Shown here one piece after another: positions 22,990 through 34,256 of a DNA stretch of 64,000 nucleotides (position 1 is its first letter; the number at the start of each line of letters is the position of its first letter). The DNA is from Brachionus manjavacas. Its lineage: Eukaryota > Rotifera > Eurotatoria > Ploima > Brachionidae. A model generated the notes under the pieces. It was not told the origin of the DNA and searched no databases. It saw nothing but the letters and a program-made list of their open reading frames with translations. The DNA lies in the NCBI GenBank assembly GCA_019054805.1, contig JAHQIY010000001.1, forward strand, positions 11,794,501 to 11,858,500. The letters run 5' to 3'. Both the position numbers and the translations under genes were made by a program.

Positions 22990-23464
22990 AAAAAGCACAT
23001 TTTTTTGCTTTTCAATAAAGTTGTTACAAAAAAAAATAATTTTCATTTTTTTTTAATCCAAAATTATAAGACTATTGAAAAAATACTAGATAAAATATTT
23101 GATCAGAAAGATTAGTGTCTTATTCTAATTTTTAGACTTAAATCGTAATTCTATAGCAGTAACAATCAAGAGAAACTAAAAAGTTGAAATCAACCTTAAC
23201 TGATTGAAATTAAAATTTAATTAAGATAATGCATGGATCTGTAGGTGAAATCTAATTTGTTATTTTATTCTTCCTTTTGTAATTTCTATAGTTTTTGATA
23301 ATTAAATTTAAGATTTTTATTTATTTGAATTGTTGCTTTAATTTAAAGTTTTCCTTGTAGCTTTCTATTTAAATAAATGTTACTAAAATTTGTTTGTAAG
23401 AACTTAGAAAATTTACCTTCTTTAGATTTTTTAAGAATCTCGATATAAATTTTTTGAAATGTTA
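22990..23464. other. Intergenic between protease and LINE
   Basis: AATAAA at about 23016 is the likely polyadenylation signal of the protease. Otherwise only AT-rich sequence. Confidence 0.4.
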
Positions 23465-24540
23465 GATTAAGAGGAAAGGATTTTCTAAATTAACAACGAG
23501 TGGTGCTTGGTCATGCAAAATCGGATTGGTTAGATGTAACAAGTGGAGTTCCTCAAGGTTCTGTACTTGGTCCACTTCTTTTTGTTATTTATATAAATGA
23601 CCTTCCGGAAATGTTCAGTGGAAGATCCTCTCTGTATGCGGATGACTGCAAGATATATTGCATATTTAATAAATTAAATGATAAGTTAAAGAAAGAGCAC
23701 TTGCAAGATGATATAAATAGTCTTGTCAAATGGTGTAGTGAATGGTCGATGAATCTGAACACTGAAAAATGTGAAGTAATGCATATTGGTACGAATAACC
23801 CAAGAACGGATTATTATATATCAAAGGAAAATGTAGTCCACAAATTGACGAAGGCTTCTGAACAGAAAGATCTAGGAGTCATAGTAAATCCCGACATGAA
23901 ATGGTGTAAGCAAATATGTGCTTCATCGGCAAGAGCAAACAGAATTCTCGGGCAAGTATTAAATGGTTTCAGTAACCATGATTCAAATATTATAAAAAAA
24001 AATGTACAAAAGTCTAGTGCGGCCTCATCTCGAATATGCAGTATCAGTTTGGAATCCATACCTGAAGAAAGATATTGATACACTTGAGAGAGTACAGAGA
24101 AGAGCTACACGAAAAATAAATGGATTTAATGAGCTAAGTTATTCAGAAAGACTCAAAAAACTGAATCTTACAACACTTTCGACAAGAAGGAGGCGCGGAG
24201 ATCTAATACAAATGTACAAGAACATGAATGGACTTGACGAGATAAGTTGGTATAGCGAACATTTGGTAGGTGTAAGTACAAATAATACAAGAGGTAATCG
24301 ATACAAACTAAGAAGAGAACTCACAAAAAATAGTTTACCGAGGTTTAATTTTTTTACTAACAGAGTTGTTAGCGATTGAAACAAACTGACAAATGTGGTA
24401 ATCGAATCAAAAACAATTGACTTATTCAAAAACAAACTAGATAACATATTGAGTGACTAATATTGCTTACAGTCTGATTAATCCAGACTTCACGTATAAG
24501 CATAGCAATTATCATTATTATTATTATTATTATTATTATA
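23465..24540 (+). mobile_element. CR1/L2-like LINE, 5'-truncated, (ATT)n tail
   Basis: Plus strand encodes the 3' half of a non-LTR retrotransposon polyprotein: QRVVLGH, SGVPQGSVLGPLLFVIYINDL, SLYADDCKIY (catalytic YADD), then VRPHLEYAVSVWNP, VQRRATRKI and a final FFTNRVVSD block. It is nearly intact: one frame shift at a nine-A run (23994-24002), one TGA where family members have the Trp of VVxDWN (24377-24379), and a stop near 23490. It ends in an ATT microsatellite at 24514-24540 that serves as the 3' tail. A young but dead copy. Confidence 0.9.
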
Positions 24541-26067
24541 AAAGCTTTGGAAATATTGGTTAAAGGTATCTCCATATTGATTTTTCTTAAAAAGTAGTGA
24601 AAACAAGAAATAAAATTTCGGTAAATCATCTTCTTAAAGTTAACATAATTCTTTTTATTAGAGTTAAACGTTTTTTTCAATGAAAAAAATTTGAACTCAT
24701 ATCAGACTTGTGCAAAAGTAAAAAAAATTAATTTTTAACTTATTACTTTTGAACAAATTTGATTATCATTTCGGAAAAAAAATTCCAACTTCTCTTCAAT
24801 AAATGTTAAATTAAAAATCTAATCAAAATTATCAAATTTTCAATTAATTGGTTTTATAAAGCAAGAAAAAAATTAAATGAATACTAAATAAGTAATTTCT
24901 TAAAGTTTTGATCACGCGTTGCACCACGTGCAAATTGAAAAAAAAAATTAAAATGTGATATTTACTGATAAGATCAAAAGATAAAAGCAATAAATTATAC
25001 TGCTAGTGGTATAAAAGATAATATATGTTTGGAGTTAATTCAATGTCATAAATCTATAGGATTGATTTGTGATGAGCATTTTATATAAATTGGCGCCGAT
25101 GTATAGGGAAAAAATCAAGCCAAAAAAATATGTTCAAATGCTTTTAATAGGTAAAAGTTATTTAGAACATTTTCTAAATAAAAGATAATTCAATAATTTA
25201 AAATAACTATCGGCGATCATTTTGTAAAGCAAATATATAAACTTAGAATGAAAAATTAAATATTTAAAAATTTTAACGAATAAATTAAAGTGATAAAAAT
25301 TTATAATATTAATAGAGACTTTTCGATTATTCAAATATTATAAACTATCTAAGTTATCTCTCAAAAAAAATGTTTTTATATAGAAATGAATAATCTCAAA
25401 ATCAGTCATCGAAAAACAATAAACTGACTAAAAAAAATTTTTACAACCTAATCAAAATTATTCTTCACAATTATCAACCTGATTGTCTAGAATTAATAAT
25501 AGCTTACCCGAAAAATTATGAAAACTATAATTTCCAATTTAATTAGATTTGTCATAAAATATATAATTAAATTGCTTTTTATATAAAATAAAAATTTTAA
25601 ATTTTTTAGATTATGCTTCTTTGAATTTTTACTAAGTGTTTGTCAAAATTTTAGTTAAAATTTTTAAAATCTAATAATTTAATAATTTAATTAAACTTTA
25701 TTAAAATAATAGGAATTTAATTTAATTTATTTTAAATCACTAGAATTTTTCAATTTTATTAAAATTAAATATAGTTGTTAAAAATATCCATTGCACCAAA
25801 TAAATTACATTTAAGATTGTAACCGATTATTAATAAAAAAATTAATTAATTTATAATTTAAAAATATCCTAAAATAATTCTGCAATTTGAAGTCTAAATT
25901 TTAGTACAAATAAATATTGAAAAATCAAACAAATTTTTGATTTTTTGTCTATAACAGTTGTTAATTCTCAATCATTTCTATAATATTAGAATCATATTTA
26001 TTTCATAAGTTTAACACGGTAAGATGAAATGTTAATTTTTTTAACAACAAACTTCGTGTGGTAGTTG
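24541..26067. other. Intergenic before nuclease copy 2
   Basis: Highly AT-rich. No coding, RNA or repeat feature beyond homopolymers was recognised. Confidence 0.4.
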
Positions 26068-26102
26068 CACATGTTTATTTTCTGATTTGATTTCGTATTT
26101 AA
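26068..26102 (+). promoter_or_regulatory. Core promoter of nuclease copy 2
   Basis: CACATGTTTATTTTCT (26068-26083) is identical to the block before copy 1, and TATTTAA (26096-26102) is followed by the same GCTC..CCTT pattern. Start of transcription is predicted near 26127, which places the ATG at 26122 upstream of the transcript and favours 26161 as the real start. Confidence 0.5.
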
Positions 26103-26160
26103 GAAGGCTCAGCCTTAACAAATGTGTCACCAAAAAAAGCTTACATTTCCATTGCTTTTA

Positions 26161-26916
26161 ATGATGCAATTAATATTTGTTTTGCAAATTTTACTAATTG
26201 GTCTTGCTTATGGTCAATTAGTACCATCATTCACCAATTTGAGTCCCCATCAAAATCTCATAGAACGTCGCTTTACTGGATTCATCAACTGGATCGACTG
26301 CAATGCAAGGCTTCCAGTGCTTTTTTACTACTTTGCTGACCGTGACAGAGGCAACTATCCAAGACCTTCTAGATATAAACTCGATCCTCAAATAAGCTAT
26401 TCCTGTCAACAAAAAACAACTTCATCTTACAATGGTGGAGCGTCCTACGACCGTGGTCATATGGTCACCGCAAACCACATGGACTCTAATCCACAATCAA
26501 TTTCAGACTCAAACTATATCACAAATATTGCACCACAAACCGGAGTTCTAAACAAAGGAGCTTGGCTTTATGTTGAAGAAATAATCGAATGTGTCAGAGA
26601 TATACATCCATTGAAAGTTTACGGAGGTATAGTAATGGGAAATGATGCTTCCAATGATATCTTTTTGGGCTCTCATGGTGTTCCTACTCCGGACTGGTAC
26701 TGGAAGATTGTTGAAAATACTGTCACTGGTGATGTTATTGCTTGGTTGATGCCAAACAATTTCGAGCCGTACAGAGACAGAGTTGATCGATACTTAACAA
26801 CTGTCAAGGATATTGAGAACAAATCTGGATTTGTTTTTTCCCATTTTACCGATGCTCAACGTAACAAGCTGTACACTAAATCATGGGATATTCCTCCAGG
26901 ATGTGATTTTTCATAA
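26161..26916 (+). CDS. Secreted DNA/RNA non-specific endonuclease, copy 2
   Basis: Second Endonuclease_NS gene, 251 residues and intronless. Signal peptide MMQLIFVLQILLIGLAYG, catalytic DRGHM near residue 98, and NYITNIAPQ with LNKGAW as the metal-binding segment; the Ala replacing Thr before Pro-Gln is conservative. An in-frame ATG at 26122 would add 13 residues (MCHQKKLTFPLLL), but the TATA-like box makes 26161 more likely. Compared with copy 1, changes include SF to RY near residues 71-72, GS to SY near 79, and GG to NG; the C-terminal 150 residues are almost identical even at DNA level, suggesting a recent duplication or gene conversion across about 14.5 kb. All active-site residues are present, so both copies should be active. 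Confidence 0.93.
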   Translation: MMQLIFVLQILLIGLAYGQLVPSFTNLSPHQNLIERRFTGFINWIDCNARLPVLFYYFADRDRGNYPRPSRYKLDPQISYSCQQKTTSSYNGGASYDRGHMVTANHMDSNPQSISDSNYITNIAPQTGVLNKGAWLYVEEIIECVRDIHPLKVYGGIVMGNDASNDIFLGSHGVPTPDWYWKIVENTVTGDVIAWLMPNNFEPYRDRVDRYLTTVKDIENKSGFVFSHFTDAQRNKLYTKSWDIPPGCDFS

Positions 26917-27309
26917 ATTTAATCTGAATATTTTGGAGTTTGAGTGAATCAACTATTCTTTTTTTATAAATAAAAATCGTTCTTTAAAAGATTTATTTTA
27001 TTAATTAATTTAATAAACAATTGGTCTTGCTTATGATATTGGTCCCCTAACTCGACCAAATTATTTATGGCACAAACTAATGTAAAACTTTAAGTCCATT
27101 AAAAAAAAAAAAAACTAAATAGAACTAAAAAAAATTTACTCATCAACTTTTGCTAAGCCGAGTTTTTGTCGATCACAATATGGGTAATAATAAAAAGTTA
27201 TAAAATTATCAAATAAATTTTATTTGATTAATATTAATAATTTCATTAATCCATGTTTAGATTATTTTGTATTTCTGAAAAAAAAGCCATTAGGATTTTT
27301 TAATTGGGT
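26917..27309. other. Nuclease 3' flank with a short nuclease-like trace
   Basis: AATTGGTCTTGCTTATG near 27020 repeats 17 bp of the signal-peptide coding region of copy 2 and is followed by a diverged stretch. It may be a relic of a third copy. AATAAA-like signals lie near 26965. No other feature. Confidence 0.3.
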
Positions 27310-28195
27310 CTACCTTTTCAACACAAAAAAATAACCATTCAACAAAATTTCAAAACGCTCAGCACAAAATGATTTCTTCTCAACACAAAAATTAAAAATA
27401 AAATAAATGCGTTCAGCACAAAAATTAAAATTTGAAAAAATACTTTTAGCACAAAATTAAAAATAAAATAAATGCATTCAACACAGAAAATAATTTTGAA
27501 AAAAACAGTAAACACAAAAATGCTTTTTAATTCTTTCAATGCAACAATAAAGCGTGACTTTACTTACAGGAGAAAATTGAACGTTCATGCTTTTTCAATT
27601 AAAAGAATGGAAATAATTAAGTACTATTCAATTGATTCAAAAAATTTTGCCGTGGTGCCTAAGCCTTCAAAGTGAAGCATTAAGCTGGGTAAAAAAATGG
27701 CTTGTTGGGAAAATTTTAAAAAAATTTATTCAAGAACTGTTTTAAAGTTAAACTTTACAGTAAGAAATGTTCTTGCAAGTTTTTCACTAAAATAGGATAT
27801 TGTGCACATTTATTGGCATTAAAAGAATTGTTTAAAAAAAGGAACAATTTGTCAATAAACCTAAAAGAGGTAGAGCAAAAAATGCGGAAAAATGGTTTTC
27901 TAGAGACTAATTTTTTTAAGTTCTTTTATTTAAGCTTCAAAATATACTTTATTTACTTAATTTCCACTTATAATAATTAAATAAAATTTAAAATTAAAAA
28001 AAAATTTATTTTATTTGAAATATTTTTGTGTTGAAAAAAATTTTCTTTAAGAATTATTTTCAAACACAATTTTTTTGTGTTAAATGTTTTTTTTTTAAAT
28101 AAAATTTTTTTTTGCTGAGAAGAAATCGAATTGTGTTGAATGTTTTTTTCATTGTGTTAATCAGAAATTGATTGTGCTGTATTATTTAGGCTTAT
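27310..28195. mobile_element. Degenerate Mutator-like element with SWIM remnant
   Basis: Left arm (about 27310-27530) is packed with CAACACAAAA/CAGCACAAAA motifs, and the right arm (about 28025-28190) holds the inverse TTTTGTGTTG motifs; GATTTCTTCTCA is shared by both arms in inverted order. Between them, + strand coding scraps include CSCKFFTKIGYCAHLLALKE near 27765-27825, a C-x-C...C-x-H SWIM zinc finger of the kind at the C-terminus of MULE transposases, and KPKRGRAKNAEKWF at about 27858. Long inverted arms plus a SWIM-bearing transposase relic point to a dead Mutator-like element. Confidence 0.5.
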
Positions 28196-28334
28196 GCTAA
28201 GGCCAATTAATAGGCCACTTTCCCGGCACACTGTCAAATAAAGCGTGCCGTAATATTATATACATTATGAAAAAACAACTTTGTACAATTGATATAAAAA
28301 TAGAATAAAAATAAAGGAAGTTGGTGGGTTCATA

Positions 28335-29385
28335 TTAAGCATCATATCTAATGAGATGTGTGATTCTGTCCGGTATTGTATCCTTGTTTTTTGAATTGAA
28401 TATTGTTATTAGTTCAGTTACTATCGGGTTGTTCTTACAATTCGATCTGATTTCCGATTTTATTACGTATTTGTTTACTTTGCACTGGTCTTCTAGTTTT
28501 GGTGGTAAGTCATCGAGGTCCTCTTCTCCATACTCAGTTTATTCTTTTATTATGTCTTTGAGTCTTAGGTGTATGGTCTGTTCGACTATTTTTCGGGTGT
28601 ACGTGTTCCTTAGGAGGTTTACAATAAATTGGTTCTTAATAATCTCGACGTATTCGATGGTCGGTTCAATCTTGAGTGCATGCATTAGGTTGGTTGTCTT
28701 GCATTTAGTCGGATTACCTATTATTGTTTTTATTAAGTTTCCTTCTATTCGTTTAAGCTTAAGTGTATCTCTTTAAGTTAAGTATAAACTCTCTATACCA
28801 TATAGTAGTACCGGTCTGACGTACGTTTTATATAGATGCCCTTTCATAACCGGATGAAGGTTTGGACCAGTCAGTCCGAGTGACTTTAGTTTCATGAGTG
28901 CCGCCATAGCTGTTTTTTCCTTTTTTCTAGGTGTTCGATATGTTTGTTATCATCTGTGATTTCAACTCCTAGGTATTTCATTTGTTTAACTTGTTTTATG
29001 TCAATTCCGTTGAGTTTAACGTTGTCTTGTCATATATCTCTTCGTAGCACTTCAGCTGGTCTTTGTGTTTTTTTGTTAAAGATCATAAAGACAGTTTTCT
29101 CGGGGTTGTAAGATATGTCATTCTTTTCACCATATGTTTCAGCTATGTCTTTCAAATCTTGTAGCCCTTTTTTGCTTATGCTTAGGAGCAGGATATCGTC
29201 AGCGTATACAATAATGTCTAGTTTGAGCTCATCCGATATTTTAGTACCACTCTCGTCTGTTTCAATTTGTCTTATTAGTTCATCAACATAGATCGAGAAA
29301 AGTTTAGGCGACATCGCCCAGCCTTGTTTGACACCTATGTTTGTTTTGAATGGTTCTGCTGAAATAATATTCCCTTTTTTAATTT
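28335..29385 (-). mobile_element. LINE of a second family (VYADD), broken
   Basis: Minus strand: GVKQGWAMSPKLFSIYVDEL near 29340, IIVYADDILLL (catalytic) near 29210, SYNPEKTVFMIF, then after a frame break TYVRPVLLYGIESLYL near 28810 and a Lys-rich C-terminus ending IPDRITHLIRYDA with a stop at 28335. Two in-frame stops occur downstream of the core. The LLYGIE and SYNPEKT blocks differ from the CR1/L2-like copies elsewhere, so this is a separate clade (RTE/L1-like appearance). The long + strand open frame over 28351-28776 is a shadow. Confidence 0.8.
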
Positions 29386-31215
29386 AGAATCTTGCCAATT
29401 AAATATTTTATCTTTAGATTGTAAAAATTAATTCATATTCAGACAGATTCAAACTCAAAATTTGATTTTAATTTTTTTTGTTGAGACAAGAAGCAAACTT
29501 TTCTTTTTTTTTTGCAAAAAACAATCTCGATTATTTCGTCTGATCCTAAAATTTTTAATTTTTTTTTTCTGAGTTTAACATAGTAAGCTGTCAAAAAAAT
29601 GGGATTTTTGAATATTTTAATCAACAGCGATCTTATCATCATCTCGAATTGTTTTCTATTCATCAGACGAAAATTTGATTTTTTATTTAAAATATCAAAA
29701 TTTAGACTGATTGGAAATTAAGATACAACATACCAAAGACAGAGGTTTAAAATTGACTTCTCTCGAATCAACGAGAAATTAAGGGGAATCTTTGATGATA
29801 TATTCCTAATCTCATTTTTTTAATTTTCAAATGAACATACTGAAGTTTTGATATGTTAACATTTATTGATTAGAAATAAGTAAATTTTGATCCGATCATC
29901 AAAACCGATAGCCATTTGAAAATATTGATATAGTCTTAAAATTTTGGTGTTTTGAGTAGATTTGAATTTACTCAAAAAAAGTAAGAGATAAATATTCACA
30001 AAAAGATATAAGTTTTTTTGATTGTTTTGAGGAGAAAATTTTGTATTGAATTATTATTTGTTTTATGTAATTAAAAAAAAAAAACAGATATCTTGTTTTG
30101 TTCCATTTTAACTAAAACTAAAAAAATTGAATTTTTGAAAATTTTAAAACTCAAAAACAATTTAATATAATTTTAACCAAACGGTAATTATTTTATTATT
30201 TCAAATATTTTTAGATGTTGATGTAATAACTAGATTATCTCTTTTATTTACATTTTAAGTTTGTGAGGTTTGTATTGTAAATTTTGGTTAAAAGAACAAA
30301 ACTCTCCAAGTTTTCTTATCAGAGAATTAACTAAATTTTTTTTTTTATTCTTTTTATTTGCTTTTTACAATTCTTTTCTTTTTATTTAACTTTATTTTTT
30401 AATATTTTTACAGAATGCAGGCTGAAAAGAGGGTCTTTTTCCGCTCGGATTAGTCTGAGGAGATTCTATTACAAAAATTATTCAATTAAAAAAATTAAAA
30501 ATTGCTGCAAAGCTTTAGTTTGAATGAATCAAAATTTAAACCAGATGATAAATTTTGCAGAAAAAAAGTTTTAAAGCTATACAAAATTAAAAAACAGAAA
30601 GTTATTTTACTTTAAATACATTTAGCACTAACTTTCCTATTTTATCACCAAAAAATCCCCCTTTTATAAAAATACTTTCATTAAACAAAATAACTTCTGG
30701 CAAATAAAAATTACTTCTTGAATGTAAAATTACTTTAAAAAAATCGAAACCGAGAGGATAGTGATCATGGCTTTATTAACTCGTCTTAACGATCGAGGAA
30801 AGAGATTCTAGGAAAAATTATTCAACTCCTTAATAGTTGATATACAGCGCGTTTATACATGTGAATTTTTTTTTTTAAAAAAACAATTACGCTTTTTACG
30901 ATTTGAAAATTTTTCATATTTTTAGTTATACTTTACTTTGTTACTTAAATAAACCACTTGCTTTACTAATTCTCACTCGTTAGCGATGATGTGTCTATTT
31001 TTTTATATTTTTTGGATTTGGCTTCAATTGAAGTTTGCTGAAGTTTTCTTTCAAATCCTTTTGGACTTCTAATTTTACTAGATATTATTGATGATGTGAC
31101 AAAAAAACATATAAGGAATACTTTAATAATTATTAGGATTTATTTTATTTTAGATTTAAGAAATTTCTGTGAGACTTAAGCGTGCTTTTTGAAAAATTTA
31201 CCTGAAAATATTTAA
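29386..31215. other. AT-rich intergenic
   Basis: No gene supported. Minus-strand open sequence at 29439-29663 is low-complexity. Slightly less AT-rich patches at 30420-30470 and 30745-30830 had no recognisable coding content. Confidence 0.4.
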
Positions 31216-31593
31216 AAAAAAATTTTCCATCTTTTTAATCTTAGTCTTGAACATGGCACGATACGAAGAGCTTGGAAAACTGCAAATATAACTATGATGC
31301 CTAAAAAATCATCTCAATTACAAGATTCATCAAGTTATAGACCAATTAGTAAGACAAGCTGTCTTGGAAAGGTGTTTGAACGCATAATCTATCTTAGATT
31401 ATATAGTTTGTTAGAGCATAAGTCTTTGCTGACTCAAGAACAGTCGGATTTTAGGAAAAACAAACGAACTGCCGACAATATTTTTTTTCTCATCGAAAAA
31501 ATTGCTGAATCTTTTAATAGAAAGAAAAAAGTCAACGCTTTGGTTTTTGACATTTCGAAGTCTTTTGACAGGGTCTGATAAGACGAACTAATA

Positions 31594-32841
31594 ACGGGTG
31601 ACAACTTAAATTCGAAACGAACTTTAAGTATCATTTGCAATGCTTTTTTAATTTTTTTTTAGAATCTCTTTCCATATTCTTGTAGTAAATTTAATTTTAA
31701 ATACGATAAAAAAAAATGTTCAATTTGAATTTAAAATGACCGAAATAAATTCATCTAAAGAAGAGGTCCTAAGAATTCGCGTGTACGCGTTTTTTTAGGA
31801 AATTAGATCACTTGGAAAGATATTCACTGTGAGGCATTTTATGGAAAAAAAAAGGTACTGTTTACCGGATTTTAAAACGTAGTGAATATTTTTCACCAGA
31901 AAGGAAACAAGGATCTGGTCAAACACCGAAAAAAATGACTAAAGTACAACTCAAAAAGCTAAAAAAGGCTTTTGATCACAAAGACAACATCAGTCAGTGT
32001 CAAGTAGCCAAAAAGTTTGATATAAGCCAGCAAATGGTTTCAAAATTGCTGAAGAAGCTTCAAATAATACTTAGAAAAAAGATGAAAATCACTGACCGAA
32101 CCGAAACGAAAAAAAAAGTAGCTAGATTTAAATGTAGAAATTTGTATTTAAGAAATTCAAATATTTCCTGGATTTTAGGGGATGAATCCTATTTCACTCT
32201 CAGTCATGGTAAAATCAATGCAAGTACAAAATATACCCCAGTTAAGAAATTTGAGCAGAAATTACTTGTTTGGTTGGTCACTTCTGAGAGGGGTATTTCG
32301 GTGCCAATCACTAGTAGTCAACCAAAACCAAATTGTCTATTTTGGCTTATTAAAGTATAGAATCATTCCGTTTATTAAAAAGCATCATTCAGACGTCAAC
32401 AATAAGTTATGGCCCGATTTGGCGAGCTCTCATTATGCAAATGCAGTGGTCAACTACTTAATTGACCAAAATATCAAATTTTTGCAAAAATGCGAAAACC
32501 CTGCAAATGTGTCAGAAGTACGACCAATTGAAGATTTTTGGTCCTTTTTAAAGGGGAAAGTGTATGAGAATGGCTGGAGAGCAAAGAACTTAAATGAACT
32601 AAGGAATAAAATACGACTTTGTGCAAGAATTTGTACCAAAATCTCGTACAGGACCTTTTGGCCTCTACATCCAAACGACTCAATAATATTCGAAGAAATG
32701 AGCTTATTGAAAAAAGAAAAAAGCATAAATAAAAACTAGAATAAAAATGCTATATTCTCCCAAAAATTTCGTTTTATTTTGATAAATATTAAAGGAGTTA
32801 TGACCTTTTAAAGTTCGTCTCGATTTTATGTTGTCACCCGT
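31594..32841 (+). mobile_element. Tc1/mariner element, DD37E, with TA duplication
   Basis: Terminal inverted repeats begin ACGGGTGACAACTTAAATTC (left) and ACGGGTGACAACATAAAATC (right, inverted), similar for about 33 bp, flanked by TA at 31592-31593 and 32842-32843. Length 1248 bp, normal for a full mariner. It carries the transposase at 31736-32739 and is inserted in a LINE. Confidence 0.93.
31736..32739 (+). pseudogene. DD37E mariner transposase, frameshifted
   Basis: Starts MTEINSSKEEVLRIRVYAFF and, after frame changes near 31790-31860, continues through a helix-turn-helix (CQVAKKFDISQQMVSKLLKK) into the DDE domain. Catalytic residues: Asp in ILGDESYF, Asp in LWPDLASSHYA, Glu in RPIEDFW; exactly 37 residues separate the last two, the DD37E signature. 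A further single-base shift occurs near 32310-32330. Otherwise full length, ending in a Lys-rich tail, so it was lost recently. Confidence 0.85.
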
Positions 32842-33060
32842 TATATAAGCTAATAAAAATGAACCTCTCACACTAACTCATTCACTGAACAAAGTGTTGT
32901 CTCGACTCAAGGAAATCAAGAATAAACGTAAATGGCCATTTTACTGAAGAATTTTCAGTAACCGCAGGTGCGCCTCAAGGCTCAGTTATTAGTACATTCA
33001 ATATATTTATTAATGACATCCCTAAAAGAAATAAAACAAATAGTGAATAATCCTTCTTTG

Positions 33061-33401
33061 TCACTTTTTCAAGAAAAGTATTGATTTGACATTTGGATTT
33101 TACGTAAATTTACGTAAAAACACAAATGCCAAATCACTACTGTAAAATTCGATTCTAAATTAAATTTCAATTCAATGATTATACGATCTAATTAAAACAA
33201 TTTTTTTAAATAAAATATATATTTTTGTTTGCCTTTTTATTCTTAATTCAAAATTCTTAGATTTGATATATCAATACTCGAGTGATTCGAGTTTGTATTT
33301 TTAAATTTTTTTTTTAAAAATATTTCATTAATTAAAAAATTTTATTTTTAAAATTGGAATAAAATGTTTGATTAAGCAAAAACATTTTTTGAGTAAAATA
33401 T
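33061..33401. other. AT-rich spacer
   Basis: Decayed LINE continuation and 3' flank of the methyltransferase gene. No further element recognised. Confidence 0.4.
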
Positions 33402-34256
33402 TTACTTAACTTTCAAAAAAAAGTCATCCTGACCATTTGATCTTGTCACTTTGTATCCATTTTTAAGCATATAACTCTGTATCTGATTTTTTCTTACCGT
33501 TTCTCCATTATGTTCAACAATTATTGATTCATAGTTGAATAATTTAAGATCTAAGCTTTTTAAAACGCTCAATTCAGCTCCTTCTAAATCAAGAGAAAAA
33601 AAATCAACTGTATTTACTCTGATACTAGCTAAGATAGTATTTAGTGAAAAGCATGGAATCAAAACATCTTCATATGTATTTCCCACTCTATTTTGATGAT
33701 TTTTGGACATGAGATCACTAATACCAGATAATGCCTTGGATTTGGCAATCCTAAATTTTACCACACTTGGATATTTTTCTGCAATACACACATTTATTGC
33801 ATATGCATTTCGTTTTTTAGACACAACTGATTTAAATAGTTCAGGCACAGGTTCAATTAAGATTCCTGTCCAGTTTCTTTGAATTTCGAAAAAGAGAGTG
33901 TTTGAAATATCTTCTCCATTGTAGGCACCAGCTTCGATGAAAAATCCATTTTGTTTCTTGTTTAACAAATTATCCATGTAAGTACTTTGACCATATTGAC
34001 TGAAATCAACTTTATTTGGATTGGATAAGTTTCTTGGACCCATTGAAGGCTCATGGATCAGGCTTCTAACAAATTTGATTAATTCTTCATCGTATTCTTC
34101 GGCCTGGAGATTCATGAACTTATTTGTTTCCTGAATTATAAAGTCTCTTCTATTCAGTGTTTTGCTGGTATATTCAAATTTTGGTTTAAATTGTAAAATT
34201 ATAAACAAAAAGCCCAAACACAATAACGACTTGGTTAAAAAATTTGTTCCTTTCAT
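33402..34256 (-). CDS. FkbM-type methyltransferase, type II membrane (Star-like)
   Basis: Single-exon protein of 284 residues. A hydrophobic segment at residues 7-22 (LTKSLLCLGFLFIILQF) preceded by Lys suggests a signal anchor with the catalytic part in the Golgi/ER lumen. From about residue 80 it has the FkbM methyltransferase layout common in invertebrates: YMDNLLNKKQNGFFIEAGAY with NGEDISNTLFFE (SAM-binding loop), WTGILIEPVP, VDFFSLDLEGAELSVL and a C-terminal MLKNGYKV block. Drosophila Star has this architecture. Substrate is unknown. The start is the first ATG and leaves a normal N-terminus. No frame break seen. Confidence 0.8.
   Translation of the reverse strand: MKGTNFLTKSLLCLGFLFIILQFKPKFEYTSKTLNRRDFIIQETNKFMNLQAEEYDEELIKFVRSLIHEPSMGPRNLSNPNKVDFSQYGQSTYMDNLLNKKQNGFFIEAGAYNGEDISNTLFFEIQRNWTGILIEPVPELFKSVVSKKRNAYAINVCIAEKYPSVVKFRIAKSKALSGISDLMSKNHQNRVGNTYEDVLIPCFSLNTILASIRVNTVDFFSLDLEGAELSVLKSLDLKLFNYESIIVEHNGETVRKNQIQSYMLKNGYKVTRSNGQDDFFLKVK

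Larger units (their letters stand above)
31216..33060 (+). mobile_element. LINE reverse-transcriptase split by a mariner
   Basis: Left part: RRAWKTANITMMPKKSS, SSYRPISKTSCLGKVFERI and NALVFDISKSFDRV (motif A) at about 31260-31580. Right part after 32842: YKLIKMN, then INVNGHFTEEFSVTAGAPQG (pre-YADD block) and FNIFINDIPKR near 33010. When the mariner is excised the codon across the TA site reads DELIYKL in frame, so the two halves were one protein. Stops on both sides show it was already decayed; no YADD survives. Confidence 0.8.

Noticed and set aside
28351-28776. Long + strand open frame
   Set aside because: It is the antisense shadow of the LINE C-terminus on the minus strand, which has recognisable protein motifs.
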